Source of the DNA: Aquamicrobium sp.
GTDB taxonomy: Bacteria; Pseudomonadota; Alphaproteobacteria; Rhizobiales; Rhizobiaceae
Length of the DNA: 15,847 bases
Direction of reading: 5' to 3'
Assembly (NCBI GenBank): GCA_014860725.1
Contig: JACZJD010000092.1
Coordinates: forward strand, 1-15,847
Shown here: positions 7,048-14,481 of the stretch, in pieces
Layout of the letters: every line of letters starts with the position of its first letter
Numbering within the stretch: position 1 is the stretch's first letter
The notes under the pieces: generated by a model
The model's database searches: none
Seen by the model: the letters and a program-made list of their open reading frames with translations, nothing else
What the model was told of the DNA's origin: nothing
Position numbers and translations under genes: made by a program

Positions 7048-7860
7048 TCAATGCTGCCGGATCTGGCGCCAGATGCGGTCACGGAGCTTGCCGAAGTGCT
7101 CCGTCGCCATCATGTCGTAGTTGCGCGGCCGCGGCAGGTCGATCTCGACCCGGTCGATGATGCGGCCGGGGCGCGCGCTCATCACAAGAACCTCGTCGCA
7201 GAGATAGACGGCTTCGGTCAGGCTGTGGGTGACGAAGACGACGGTCTTGCGATGGGTCTCCCATATCCTCAGCAGCTCGTCGCCCATGCTCATCCGCGTC
7301 TGCTCGTCGAGCGCGGCGAAGGGCTCGTCCATGAGGAGGATTTCGGGATTCTGGCAGAAGCCGCGGGCGATCGAGACCCTGTGGCGCATGCCGCCGGACA
7401 GCTCGTGCGGCAGGCGGTCGCCGAAGCCGGTGAGGCCGACGAGATCCAGAAGCTCGGTCGCCTGACGACGGCGCTCGGCCTTGTCGACGCCGCGCAGCTT
7501 CAGGGGAAACTCGATGTTCTCGAGCGCGCTTTTCCACGGCAGGAGGCTGGCCTCCTGAAACACCACGCCGACCTCGGTCGGGCGCGGGCTGGACAGTTCC
7601 CTGCCGCGTACGACGATCTTGCCCTGTGTCGGCTGCTGCAGCCCCGTCAGCATCATCAGGAGCGAGGACTTGCCGCATCCGCTCGGCCCGACCAGCCCGA
7701 CGAACCTGCCGGGCTCGACGTCGAAGGACACGTTGTCGACGGCAAGGACCTCACCGGCCGCGGTGCGGTAGATATGGCTGACCGCGTCGACGCGGATGTC
7801 GGGCTTTCCCGTCTCCAGGCCGGCGTTCCCCGGCTTCGGAGTCGTCATGACGTCCGCCAT
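7048..7860 (-). CDS. ABC transporter ATPase, SsuB/TauB (nitrate/sulfonate/taurine) type
   Basis: The 270-residue nucleotide-binding subunit has Walker A GPSGCGKSS (58-66), the Q-loop at Q102 followed by the SsuB/TauB-type SLLPWKSALENI, signature LSGGM (154-158) and Walker B ILLMDEP (174-180) with FAALDEQTR. The switch histidine is H212 (THSL). It energises the two adjacent permeases. The start at 7860 overlaps the upstream permease by 16 bp and has AAGG 7 nt upstream. An internal ATG at 7848 would make an ATGA overlap and only trim four residues. All motifs are intact. It is the third gene of the operon. Confidence 0.92.
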   Translation of the reverse strand: MADVMTTPKPGNAGLETGKPDIRVDAVSHIYRTAAGEVLAVDNVSFDVEPGRFVGLVGPSGCGKSSLLMMLTGLQQPTQGKIVVRGRELSSPRPTEVGVVFQEASLLPWKSALENIEFPLKLRGVDKAERRRQATELLDLVGLTGFGDRLPHELSGGMRHRVSIARGFCQNPEILLMDEPFAALDEQTRMSMGDELLRIWETHRKTVVFVTHSLTEAVYLCDEVLVMSARPGRIIDRVEIDLPRPRNYDMMATEHFGKLRDRIWRQIRQH

Positions 7861-8600
7861 TTTCCAACCTTTCGTTCATAGAGCCGGAGGCTCTCGTTCA
7901 CGACGATGCTGAGGATCGTGATGATCAGCACGCCGGCATAAAGGCTCGGCATGTCGAAGTTGCGCCCCCAGTTGGCGATCTCCGCGCCGAACCCGGAACG
8001 CGAGGCGTACATTTCGGCAAAGAGGACACCGGCGATGTTGAAGATCATGCCCAGGCGCATGCCCTCGATGATGAGGGGCAACATGGAGGGCCAGTAGATC
8101 TCGCGGTAGATGACCGAGCGGGAAGCGCCGTTCACTTTGGCGAGGCGTACCAGCTCGGGCTGGACGCTGGATACGGCGGCCGTCGTGCTGATCACCAGGA
8201 CGAAGATCGCCTGAAAGACCCCGAAGGCGACCTTCTGGGAGAAGCTGATTCCGAACAGCAGGATGAACAGCGGCAGGAACACCGATTTCGGCACGCCCGC
8301 CAGGAAGTGGAAGACCCCGCTGAAGGCCTTGCTGAAATAGGCGCTCTCGGCAAGCAGAAGCCCGATGCCGATGCCGATCGGGGCGACGATGACGAAGGCC
8401 AGCGCTATGGCCGCCAGGGTGATGCCCAGATCCTGGAGGATGGCGGGATTGGCCAGCAATTCGACCATCCTGCGGAAGACTATGCCGGGCGACGGCAGCA
8501 GGCGCGGGTCGACTGCGCCCGTTACGGACGCAGCCTCCCAAACCGCCACCAGGGCCGCCACGATAGCCAGCTGAATGGCTACAGGGTGCAGCTTGCTCAT
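7845..8600 (-). CDS. ABC transporter permease, SsuC/TauC (nitrate/sulfonate/taurine) type
   Basis: The 251-residue membrane protein begins with a helix (AIQLAIVAALVAVWEAA) followed by PRLLPSP, a signature shared by SsuC-like permeases just before the transporter core. Further helices include ITLAAIALAFVIVAPIGIGI (60-79) and a C-terminal span. The EAA loop ELVRLAKVNGASRSVIYREI (149-168) contacts the ATPase. It lies 21 bp after the binding-protein stop and overlaps the ATPase start, so it is co-transcribed with both. It is clearly divergent in sequence from the second permease of the operon, which suggests a heterodimeric channel. The ribosome site is weak (GGGAT). Confidence 0.88.
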   Translation of the reverse strand: MSKLHPVAIQLAIVAALVAVWEAASVTGAVDPRLLPSPGIVFRRMVELLANPAILQDLGITLAAIALAFVIVAPIGIGIGLLLAESAYFSKAFSGVFHFLAGVPKSVFLPLFILLFGISFSQKVAFGVFQAIFVLVISTTAAVSSVQPELVRLAKVNGASRSVIYREIYWPSMLPLIIEGMRLGMIFNIAGVLFAEMYASRSGFGAEIANWGRNFDMPSLYAGVLIITILSIVVNESLRLYERKVGKWRTS

Positions 8601-8621
8601 GGAGTGATCCCGGGCCGTCGC

Positions 8622-9587
8622 TCAGGGAGCGACGGTCTCGACCGGAACGAACGTGTCGACGAAGAGCGTCTCGGCTTCAGGCAGCCCCTCGAGGCCGGCC
8701 AGCTTGGCGAGTTGCAGGGAGGCTTCGACCCATTCGGCCTTGATGGCCCCGTCGGGCGACAGCCCCTTGATGGTGTTCTCGTATTCGCGCTCGGCGATCG
8801 CCCGCTCGAAGCCGTTGACCTCCATCAGGAACTCGATGGCCCATTCCGGGTTTGCCTGCATGTAGACCGCCGCGCTGTAGACGCCGACCAGATACGCCTT
8901 CACCACATCCGGCTGCGCGTCGACGATCGATTGCGAGGCGATCCAGACGTCGGGCAGGTTCGGCTCCATCGCCTCGCCGAGATCGACGAGCACGGCGCCG
9001 TCGCCGGATTCGAGCATCTGATAGGAAACCGGCGGATAGGCCACGATCGCATCGACATTGCCGGCGAGCAGGTTGGTGATCAGGCCGCCGCCGCCGACGG
9101 GCACGCGCGTCACCTCGCCGCCGGCCTGGTCCGCGGCCCACAGGGCGAAGAAGTCGGTGGTCGATCCGCTCGACGTGATGCCGACCGACTTGCCCGCCAG
9201 ATCGCCGATCTCGGTGATGTCCGAACCCTTGGCCGTCATGAGCATCCAGCCGCGCGGCGTCAGCGTGCCGGCACCCACGATGACGGCCTCGACGCCGCGG
9301 CTTTTCGCAAGCGCCAGCCCCGGCGGAAAGAAGCAGACGATGTCGACCTCACGGGCGGCGAGCGCCTCCATGGCGGCAGCGCCTCCCTGATAGCCCGTGA
9401 ACTCGACGTCCAGTCCCAGCTTCTCGAACAGGCCGAGCTTTTCGGCCGCATGGACGGGCACGATCGGGCCGTAGTTGGGCGTACCGCCGACGCGCAACTT
9501 CACGAGGCCCTGCGAAAAAGCAGGACCCGCGACACACGTGGCGATCAGTGCGGCGGCGCAGCCCTGAATGAAGCTTCTACGTTGCAT
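8622..9587 (-). CDS. ABC transporter solute-binding protein, SsuA/TauA/NMT1 type, with Tat-like signal
   Basis: The 321-residue periplasmic protein begins MQRRSFIQG, a twin-arginine-like motif followed by a hydrophobic stretch and a likely cleavage at AFS-QG (about residues 25-26). The mature part has the NMT1/SsuA pattern: LRVGGTPNYGPIVPVHAAEKLGLFEK, then EALAAREVDIV and GKSVGITSSGS (about 123-133). It captures the substrate for the two permeases. I chose the ATG at 9587 because GGGAGG lies about 8 nt upstream and the signal peptide then starts correctly; a longer frame to 9665 adds only polar, signal-less sequence. It is the first gene of the operon and divergent from the second LacI regulator, with an operator between. 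Family ligands range from sulfonates and nitrate to aromatic acids and thiamine precursors, so the ligand is unknown. Confidence 0.9.
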   Translation of the reverse strand: MQRRSFIQGCAAALIATCVAGPAFSQGLVKLRVGGTPNYGPIVPVHAAEKLGLFEKLGLDVEFTGYQGGAAAMEALAAREVDIVCFFPPGLALAKSRGVEAVIVGAGTLTPRGWMLMTAKGSDITEIGDLAGKSVGITSSGSTTDFFALWAADQAGGEVTRVPVGGGGLITNLLAGNVDAIVAYPPVSYQMLESGDGAVLVDLGEAMEPNLPDVWIASQSIVDAQPDVVKAYLVGVYSAAVYMQANPEWAIEFLMEVNGFERAIAEREYENTIKGLSPDGAIKAEWVEASLQLAKLAGLEGLPEAETLFVDTFVPVETVAP

Positions 9588-9636
9588 AGGCTTTTCCTCC
9601 CTTGATCCGGGTCTCCTCTCTGACCCTTCGGTTGTT

Positions 9637-9665
9637 GAGCTAACAAGCGCGGAACGATGAGTCAA
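9637..9665 (-). promoter_or_regulatory. Candidate promoter of the uptake/lyase operon
   Basis: Read on the minus strand, TTGACT (9665-9660) matches the -35 consensus at five of six positions. A weak -10, TAGCTC (9642-9637), follows at 17 bp. The operator at 9674-9687 lies just upstream of the -35. A TAAAAT box next to the operator is an alternative -10 without a good -35. Low certainty; alphaproteobacterial promoters are often weakly conserved. Confidence 0.3.
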
Positions 9666-9673
9666 CGATTTTA

Positions 9674-9687
9674 TGCAAACGTTTGCG
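9674..9687. promoter_or_regulatory. LacI-family operator of the uptake/lyase operon
   Basis: TGCAAACGTTTGCG contains the perfect 12-bp palindrome GCAAACGTTTGC centred on CG, the typical LacI/GalR operator form. It lies in the divergent intergenic region, about 87 bp upstream of the binding-protein start and about 160 bp upstream of the LacI start at 9846. The regulator is inferred to be that LacI protein, controlling the operon and possibly itself. Confidence 0.65.
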
Positions 9688-9756
9688 CAGAATCTCTATG
9701 CGGAAAAATTCTCTAGAATACAGGAATTATATGATTGAAGCGCCAGGAAGAACGTG

Positions 9757-9787
9757 GCAAACATCGGCTTTCCGAGACGGCGTTTGC
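9757..9787. promoter_or_regulatory. Separated LacI half-sites (GCAAAC ... GTTTGC)
   Basis: GCAAAC (9757-9762) and GTTTGC (9782-9787) repeat the two halves of the operator at 9674-9687 in the same orientation but 19 nt apart, between that operator and the LacI start. They may be auxiliary half-sites for looping or chance; no full CG-centred dyad is present at either. Confidence 0.3.
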
Positions 9788-9845
9788 ATTGAAAGGATGG
9801 CCGACTCACCAGCGGGCCGGTCCTTGTCGGGGCACCTTGAGCAAT

Positions 9846-10934
9846 ATGAAGACCAACATACCGGCGGCTCGCAGAAGCGCTGAGGGACTGGCCGACCGGC
9901 CGGGCCGGGCGACGATCGAGACGATCTCGAAAGTGGTGGGCGTCTCGCCGTCGACGGTCTCCCGCGCGCTCAAGGGCGACACCCGTATCTCGGACCGGCG
10001 GCGCAATGCGATTGTCGCGGCGGCCGAGGACCTGGGCTACTTCCCGAACGCCAACGCCCGCAGCCTTGCAACCCGGCGCAGCGGGCTGATCGGCCTCGTG
10101 ACCGGCGATTTCTCGAATCCGTTCTTTTCGGAATTGCTGACGGAAATGGTCCGCAAGACGTCGGAGCGCGGCCAGCGGCTGATGATGCTGCACATGGGAG
10201 CCGAGGCACCTTCGGAAGCCACGATCGAGGCGCTGCTGAGCTATCAGATGGACGGCTGCATCATCAGCTCGGCGACCCTGAGCTCGCGCGCCGCCGAGAT
10301 CTGCCACAAGCATTCGGTGCCGCTGGTGATGATCAATCGCGTGCCGCGGCTGCACGGCAGCGCCGTGTCCTGCAACAATTTCGACGGATCGCGGCTGCTG
10401 GTGCGGCTGCTGGTCGCCACCGGCCACCGCAGGATCGCCGTCATCGCGGGAACGCCGAACGCCTCGACCAGCGAGGACCGTATCGGCGGGGCGCTGGCCG
10501 CGCTGGCCGAAGCCGGCCTCGGTGCGCTGGACCACAAGAAAGGCCCCTCGTCATACGAGCGCGGATTCGTGGCGGCGACCGAGCTCATGACCGCCCCCGT
10601 AAGGCCCGACGCAATCTTCGCCGTCAACGACATCACGGCCATGGGGGTCGTGGACGCCGTCCGGCAACTGGGCTTCGACGTCCCCGGCGACGTCTCCGTG
10701 ACCGGCTTCGACAATATCCGGGATGCGGCGAGGCCTCCCTATGCCCTGACCACCATCGCCCAGCCCGTCGGCGCGATGGTGCAGCGGGCACTCGACATTC
10801 TCGATCTGCGCATGCGGGATCCCCACAGCGCCGGCGAGCAGTCCTACATCGAGGGCGATCTCATCGTCCGGAAGTCGGTCGCGCTGGGAGAGGGATTCGA
10901 TTTGACGCAGTTCCTCGCTTCCCTGGAAGGGTGA
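9846..10934 (+). CDS. LacI/GalR-family transcriptional regulator of the divergent uptake/lyase operon
   Basis: The 362-residue protein has a helix-turn-helix at about 23-42 (IETISKVVGVSPSTVSRAL), hinge NANARSLATRRSG and an effector-binding domain from LIGLVTGDFSNPFFSELL to GFDNIRDAARPPYALTTIAQP. It resembles the LacI protein at 1530 closely in layout and motifs (ARSLxTRRSG, GHRRI, VPGDVSVTGFD), so the two may be paralogues or at least of one subfamily. The N-terminal 20 residues before the HTH exceed PurR-type relatives; no better start with a ribosome site was found, and the site at 9846 is weak. The gene is divergent from the seven-gene operon, which suggests the inducer is the imported compound or an intermediate. 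It converges with the XRE-cupin gene, with a GC-rich hairpin after its stop. Confidence 0.9.
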   Translation: MKTNIPAARRSAEGLADRPGRATIETISKVVGVSPSTVSRALKGDTRISDRRRNAIVAAAEDLGYFPNANARSLATRRSGLIGLVTGDFSNPFFSELLTEMVRKTSERGQRLMMLHMGAEAPSEATIEALLSYQMDGCIISSATLSSRAAEICHKHSVPLVMINRVPRLHGSAVSCNNFDGSRLLVRLLVATGHRRIAVIAGTPNASTSEDRIGGALAALAEAGLGALDHKKGPSSYERGFVAATELMTAPVRPDAIFAVNDITAMGVVDAVRQLGFDVPGDVSVTGFDNIRDAARPPYALTTIAQPVGAMVQRALDILDLRMRDPHSAGEQSYIEGDLIVRKSVALGEGFDLTQFLASLEG

Positions 10935-10935
10935 C

Positions 10936-10963
10936 GGCGGCCGCGGCCGCGCCTTTTCGTTTT
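10936..10963 (+). terminator. Probable intrinsic terminator after the LacI gene
   Basis: A GC-only segment with self-complementary GGCG...CGCC ends (10936-10953) begins 1 nt past the stop and is followed by TTTTCGTTTT. This is the usual hairpin-plus-T-run layout, though the T-run is interrupted and the stem can fold in several registers. Confidence 0.45.
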
Positions 10964-11040
10964 CGATGGATGGGCCAGCCGCGCAGCGGCATCCCGTTCG
11001 CGATTTCCCCCGCACGTGATCCGGGCCTGCGCCCGCGTCG

Positions 11041-11715
11041 TCACATGCAGTGCACCCACAGCACCGTTGCGTCCCTGTCGCCGCTCGACACGGTGGCGTG
11101 GCCCATCGAGGTGTCGAAATACATGCTGTCCCCGGCGGTCAGCTTCAGGGGCTCGTAGAGGTCGGTATAGATCACCACCTCACCGTCGAGCACGTAGAAG
11201 AATTCCTCGCCTTCGTGGGAGATGAGGTGGGGGAACTCCTTCAGGGAGTGCGCCAGGATCTTGGTGATGAACGGCGCCATCCGCTTGCCGTGGATGTCCG
11301 AGCACAGCACTTCGTGGGCATAGACCGGGGTGACGTGCCTCTTGCCGCTTCCGCGCTTCGTCACCGAGCGCAGGCCGTGGGCGGGACGCGGCGGCGGATC
11401 GTCGAACAGCCGGGCGACGTCGATGCCGAGCCCGATCGCGAGCTTCTGCAGCACGTCGTAGGTGGGCGACATCGCCCCGCTCTCGACCTTCGAGATGGTG
11501 GACTGCGCAAGCCCCGTCGCCTGGGCGAGATCGGTCATCTTGAGGCCGGCCTTCATCCGCAACTGCTTGATTCTCTTGCCGAGCGGCCGCGTCTCGGGCG
11601 CTGCGGCGGGCGGGGTCGCGGCGCGAGCGTGGCGGCGCGTCAGGATGACGACGTCGCCGTCCTCTCCGGCGGCCGGCGCATCGATGGGGAAAGTCCCGGG
11701 CTTCGCTGTTGACAT
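11041..11715 (-). CDS. XRE-family transcriptional regulator with C-terminal cupin domain
   Basis: The 224-residue protein has a low-complexity N-terminus, then an XRE helix-turn-helix at about 46-104 (LGKRIKQLRMKAGL, ATGLAQSTISKVESG) and a cupin_2 sensor domain at about 150-222 (HEGEEFFYVLDGEVV, LTAGDSMYF, GHATVSSGD) with candidate metal-ligating H167, E171 and H206. This HTH-cupin architecture (PuuR/SutR-like) usually senses a small metabolite and controls an adjacent uptake or catabolic operon. The gene is divergent from the dipeptide-type ABC importer, its likely target. I chose ATG 11715 because the upstream extension to 11844 would cross the repeat-rich operator region. The ribosome site is weak (GGAA). 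The start codon lies inside CATATG, and the adjacent repeats at 11714-11741 suggest autoregulation. Confidence 0.87.
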   Translation of the reverse strand: MSTAKPGTFPIDAPAAGEDGDVVILTRRHARAATPPAAAPETRPLGKRIKQLRMKAGLKMTDLAQATGLAQSTISKVESGAMSPTYDVLQKLAIGLGIDVARLFDDPPPRPAHGLRSVTKRGSGKRHVTPVYAHEVLCSDIHGKRMAPFITKILAHSLKEFPHLISHEGEEFFYVLDGEVVIYTDLYEPLKLTAGDSMYFDTSMGHATVSSGDRDATVLWVHCM

Positions 11716-11741
11716 ATGAATATTCCGATGAGAATATGAAT
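11714..11741. promoter_or_regulatory. Repeat element at the XRE-cupin start (candidate operator)
   Basis: ATATGAAT occurs twice in direct orientation (11714-11721 and 11734-11741), exactly 20 bp apart. Within it ATATTC (11720-11725) and GAATAT (11732-11737) form an inverted repeat with a 6-nt spacer. The AT-rich element stands out in GC-rich surroundings and touches the XRE start codon, a common place for autoregulatory binding that could also control the divergent importer. Confidence 0.45.
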
Positions 11742-11923
11742 TCCTATAGTGAAACAAATGGCGGCCGCGATCAAGGCCGCCAGACCGATGTCCACGCCAT
11801 ACCACGGCAGGGATGGAGCCTGCACCGATCCGCACCACGCCCAAGGCGACGTCAGTTCGCCGCGGCGTGACGGGGAACCATTGTCACGTCGAACGCGCAG
11901 CCGCGCACCCAAGAGGAGGCATC

Positions 11924-13483
11924 ATGACCCGCAATTTCCGGACCCCAGCCACGCCGCGACTTTCCCGCCGCGCCTTCCTGGGCGGCACGGTCGCCGTTCC
12001 GTTCGTCGCCGCCGGCGTCGCGGGCGTCCTGTCGGCCCCTGCCCTGGCGCAGGACGCGGCCGGGACGCTTCGCGTCCTGCTCGCGCCCGAGGCACGGCTC
12101 GTCCCCGGCCAGCTCCGCGCCGGCGGCAGCGCCAACGTCGCCAGCATGATCTACGACTGGCTCTTCCGGCTCGAGGGCAACGAGCAGACCTTCGTCCACT
12201 CGCTCGCCGAATCCTCCTCGCATTCCGGCGACTACAAGTCGTGGACCATCGTCGTCCGCAAGGGCGTGACGTTCCACCACGGCACGGAGCTGACGGCGAA
12301 GGACGTGGTGTTCTCGATCGAGCGCCACGGGCGCAAGGAGATTGGCTCGCCGCTCGCGAACATCTTCGCGCATATCGAATCGGTGACGGCGGTCGACGAC
12401 CACACCGTGGAGGTGGCGCTGTCGCGGCCGGACCCCGACTTCCTGCTGAAGTTCCTCGACAAGAACGCCGCGATCATCGCCCACGACTACGATTACGACA
12501 ATCTCGGCGACAGCAACCCGTCCGGCACCGGCGCCTTCAAGGTCGACGAGTATGTGCCCAGCCAATACATGCGGCTGAGCAAGAACCCCGACTACTTCGT
12601 CGAGGGCCTGCCGAAATCGGACAGGATCGAGATCCGCTTCGTCTCCGACGTCCAGACCCAGATGCTCTCGCTCGAGGCCGGACAGGCCGACATCGTGCGC
12701 TCGCTGCCGTTCGACTTCTTCGAGCGCTACAAGGACCGCGAGGATCTGACGATCCATCAGGTCAAGTCCGCCTATCTGACGCCGATCACCATGCGCTGCG
12801 ACCAGCCGCCCTTCGACGACGTGCGCGTGCGCAAGGCGATGAAGCTCGTCGTGGACCGCCAGAAGATGCTGGAACAGGCGGCCTTCGGCCTCGGCGTGGT
12901 CGCCAACGACGACTATGTCTGGTCGGGCTTCCCCTGGCACAGCCCGCAGGAGACCAAGCAGCGCGACGTCGAGGAAGCGAAGCGGCTTCTCGCCGAGGCG
13001 GGCCATCCGAACGGCATTTCGGTCGAGATCGTCTGCGAATCCAACCGGCCGCCGGTGCTCGAAACCGTGCTGATGTACCAGCAGATGGCGAAGGAGGCCG
13101 GCATCGACGTCAAGGTCAACGCCGTCACCACCGACATCTACTACGCCCGCTACTTCATGAACGCGCCCGTGACCTGCGAATCCTGGGGGCATCGCGATGC
13201 GCTCGACCTGCTCGCGGTCTCGGTCAAGACGGGCGCGGCGTGGAACGCCGGCCGCTACAGCAACGCCCGCGTCGACGAGCTGCTCGACCTGACCAGTGCG
13301 GAGGGCGATCTCGAGAAGCGCCGGGCACTCGCCGGCGAGCTGCAGCAGATCCTTTCCGAGGAAGGGCCGGCGATCGTTCCGTTCTTCCACGACAGCCTCG
13401 CGGTCAGCCGCGCCGCCGTCGACGGCTTCGTGCTGACGGAGAACTGGATCAACGACTATCGCTACGCGGTCCGCACCGCATAA
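11924..13483 (+). CDS. ABC transporter solute-binding protein, family 5 (dipeptide/oligopeptide DppA/OppA type)
   Basis: The 519-residue periplasmic protein has a Tat-type signal: SRRAFLGG near residues 14-21, a hydrophobic core and a likely ALA-QD cleavage near 42-43. The mature protein carries the SBP_bac_5 pattern: YDWLFRLEG, WTIVVRKGVTFHHGTELTAKDVVFSIER, PSGTGAFKVDEY, FDDVRVRKAMKLVVDR and a C-terminal EEGPAIVPFFHDSLAVS. It binds the cargo of the following permeases; family members carry peptides, but in soil alphaproteobacteria also glycosides, opines, amino-acid derivatives and nickel. The start is firm, with AAGAGGAGG a few nt before the ATG. It is the first gene of the plus-strand operon, divergent from the XRE-cupin regulator. 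No promoter could be picked in the 11742-11910 leader. Confidence 0.92.
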   Translation: MTRNFRTPATPRLSRRAFLGGTVAVPFVAAGVAGVLSAPALAQDAAGTLRVLLAPEARLVPGQLRAGGSANVASMIYDWLFRLEGNEQTFVHSLAESSSHSGDYKSWTIVVRKGVTFHHGTELTAKDVVFSIERHGRKEIGSPLANIFAHIESVTAVDDHTVEVALSRPDPDFLLKFLDKNAAIIAHDYDYDNLGDSNPSGTGAFKVDEYVPSQYMRLSKNPDYFVEGLPKSDRIEIRFVSDVQTQMLSLEAGQADIVRSLPFDFFERYKDREDLTIHQVKSAYLTPITMRCDQPPFDDVRVRKAMKLVVDRQKMLEQAAFGLGVVANDDYVWSGFPWHSPQETKQRDVEEAKRLLAEAGHPNGISVEIVCESNRPPVLETVLMYQQMAKEAGIDVKVNAVTTDIYYARYFMNAPVTCESWGHRDALDLLAVSVKTGAAWNAGRYSNARVDELLDLTSAEGDLEKRRALAGELQQILSEEGPAIVPFFHDSLAVSRAAVDGFVLTENWINDYRYAVRTA

Positions 13484-13523
13484 TGGCGACCGGATGGGGA
13501 AAGGCGACGGTGGAAGGCGGCCG

Positions 13524-14471
13524 ATGCTGAGATACGTTTCGACACGGCTGGTTTCCATCGTGCTTTCGCTGGTCGTCGCGTCGGCGATGATCTTCCTGAT
13601 CATGAACGTGATCCCCGGGGACGTCGCGCAGATGATCCTCGGGGCCGACGCCAGTCCCGAGGCGCTGGCCGCCCTGCGCCAGAGCATGGGCCTCGACCAG
13701 AACGTGGCGGTCCGCTATTTCCAGTGGCTCGCCGGCGTGCTGCAGGGCGACTTCGGGCAATCGCTCGGCACGCCCGGCTTCTCGGTGGCCTATCTTCTCA
13801 CCGACCGGCTCGGCAACTCGCTGGCGCTGGCGGCGCTGGCCACGGCCTTCGTGGTCCCGGTCGCGCTGGTCGGCGGCACGTATTGCGGCCTCAACCCCGG
13901 CTCGCCCGTCGACCGTATCGTCTCCTTCTTCAGCATGATCTGGATCTCGCTGCCCGAGTTCGCCTCGGCGGTGTTCCTGATCATGATCTTCAGCAAGGCG
14001 CTGGGCCTGTTGCCGTCGATGAGCGGCCTCGACCTGCAGATGAGCCTCGCGTCGCAATGGAAGGCGTTCATCCTGCCGGCGCTCACGCTGTCGCTCATCA
14101 CCATGGGCTACGTGCTGCGGATGGTGAGGGCCGGCGTCATCGAGGTCGCGAACTCCGAATATGTCCGCATCGCCCGGCTGTCCGGCGTGTCGCGCGGCAC
14201 CGTGCTGCGCAAATACATCATCCGCAACGCACTCGCGCCGTCGATCGCCATCATCGCCATGAACACCGGCTGGCTGATCGGCGGCCTGGTCGTGGTCGAG
14301 ACCATCTTCGCCTTCCCCGGCCTCGGCACGCTGCTGCTGCAGGCGGTGGTGCAGCGCGACGTGCCGCTCATCCAGGCAGCCGCCCTGTGCTCGGTCGCCG
14401 CCTACATGCTGCTCAACTTCGTCGCCGACGTGCTGACGATCCTCCTCACGCCGCAGCTGCGCCTCGACTGA
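13524..14471 (+). CDS. ABC transporter permease, DppB/OppB type
   Basis: The 315-residue inner-membrane protein starts with the family-typical MLRYVSTRL and a first helix (about 10-28), followed by the extracytoplasmic PGDVAQMILG and GDFGQSLGTP segments common to DppB. The EAA coupling loop EYVRIARLSGVSRGTVLRKY lies at 212-231, followed by IIRNALAP. The ending VADVLTILLTPQLRLD resembles the DppB consensus Dx..Y...DPR with a leucine-rich variation. It forms a heterodimeric channel with the next gene. I chose the ATG at 13524 over one at 13494 because GGAAGG lies just upstream and the helix then starts at the usual distance. It begins 40 bp after the binding protein. Confidence 0.92.
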   Translation: MLRYVSTRLVSIVLSLVVASAMIFLIMNVIPGDVAQMILGADASPEALAALRQSMGLDQNVAVRYFQWLAGVLQGDFGQSLGTPGFSVAYLLTDRLGNSLALAALATAFVVPVALVGGTYCGLNPGSPVDRIVSFFSMIWISLPEFASAVFLIMIFSKALGLLPSMSGLDLQMSLASQWKAFILPALTLSLITMGYVLRMVRAGVIEVANSEYVRIARLSGVSRGTVLRKYIIRNALAPSIAIIAMNTGWLIGGLVVVETIFAFPGLGTLLLQAVVQRDVPLIQAAALCSVAAYMLLNFVADVLTILLTPQLRLD

Positions 14472-14481
14472 CGGAGCCTCG

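Noticed and set aside
6293..7051. Apparent fusion of the lyase with an N-terminal 250-residue extension
   Set aside because: The extension is the permease gene read in another frame. The lyase start at 6292 has an ATGA overlap and gives the standard family length.
11022..11035. CGGGC-ctgc-GCCCG hairpin just past the XRE-cupin stop, as a terminator
   Set aside because: The stem is only 5 bp, and no T-run follows in the direction of the XRE gene.
11852..13687. 611-codon minus-strand open frame opposite the peptide-binding protein
   Set aside because: The plus-strand protein has a signal peptide and full family motifs; the antisense product is low-complexity and has no family features.
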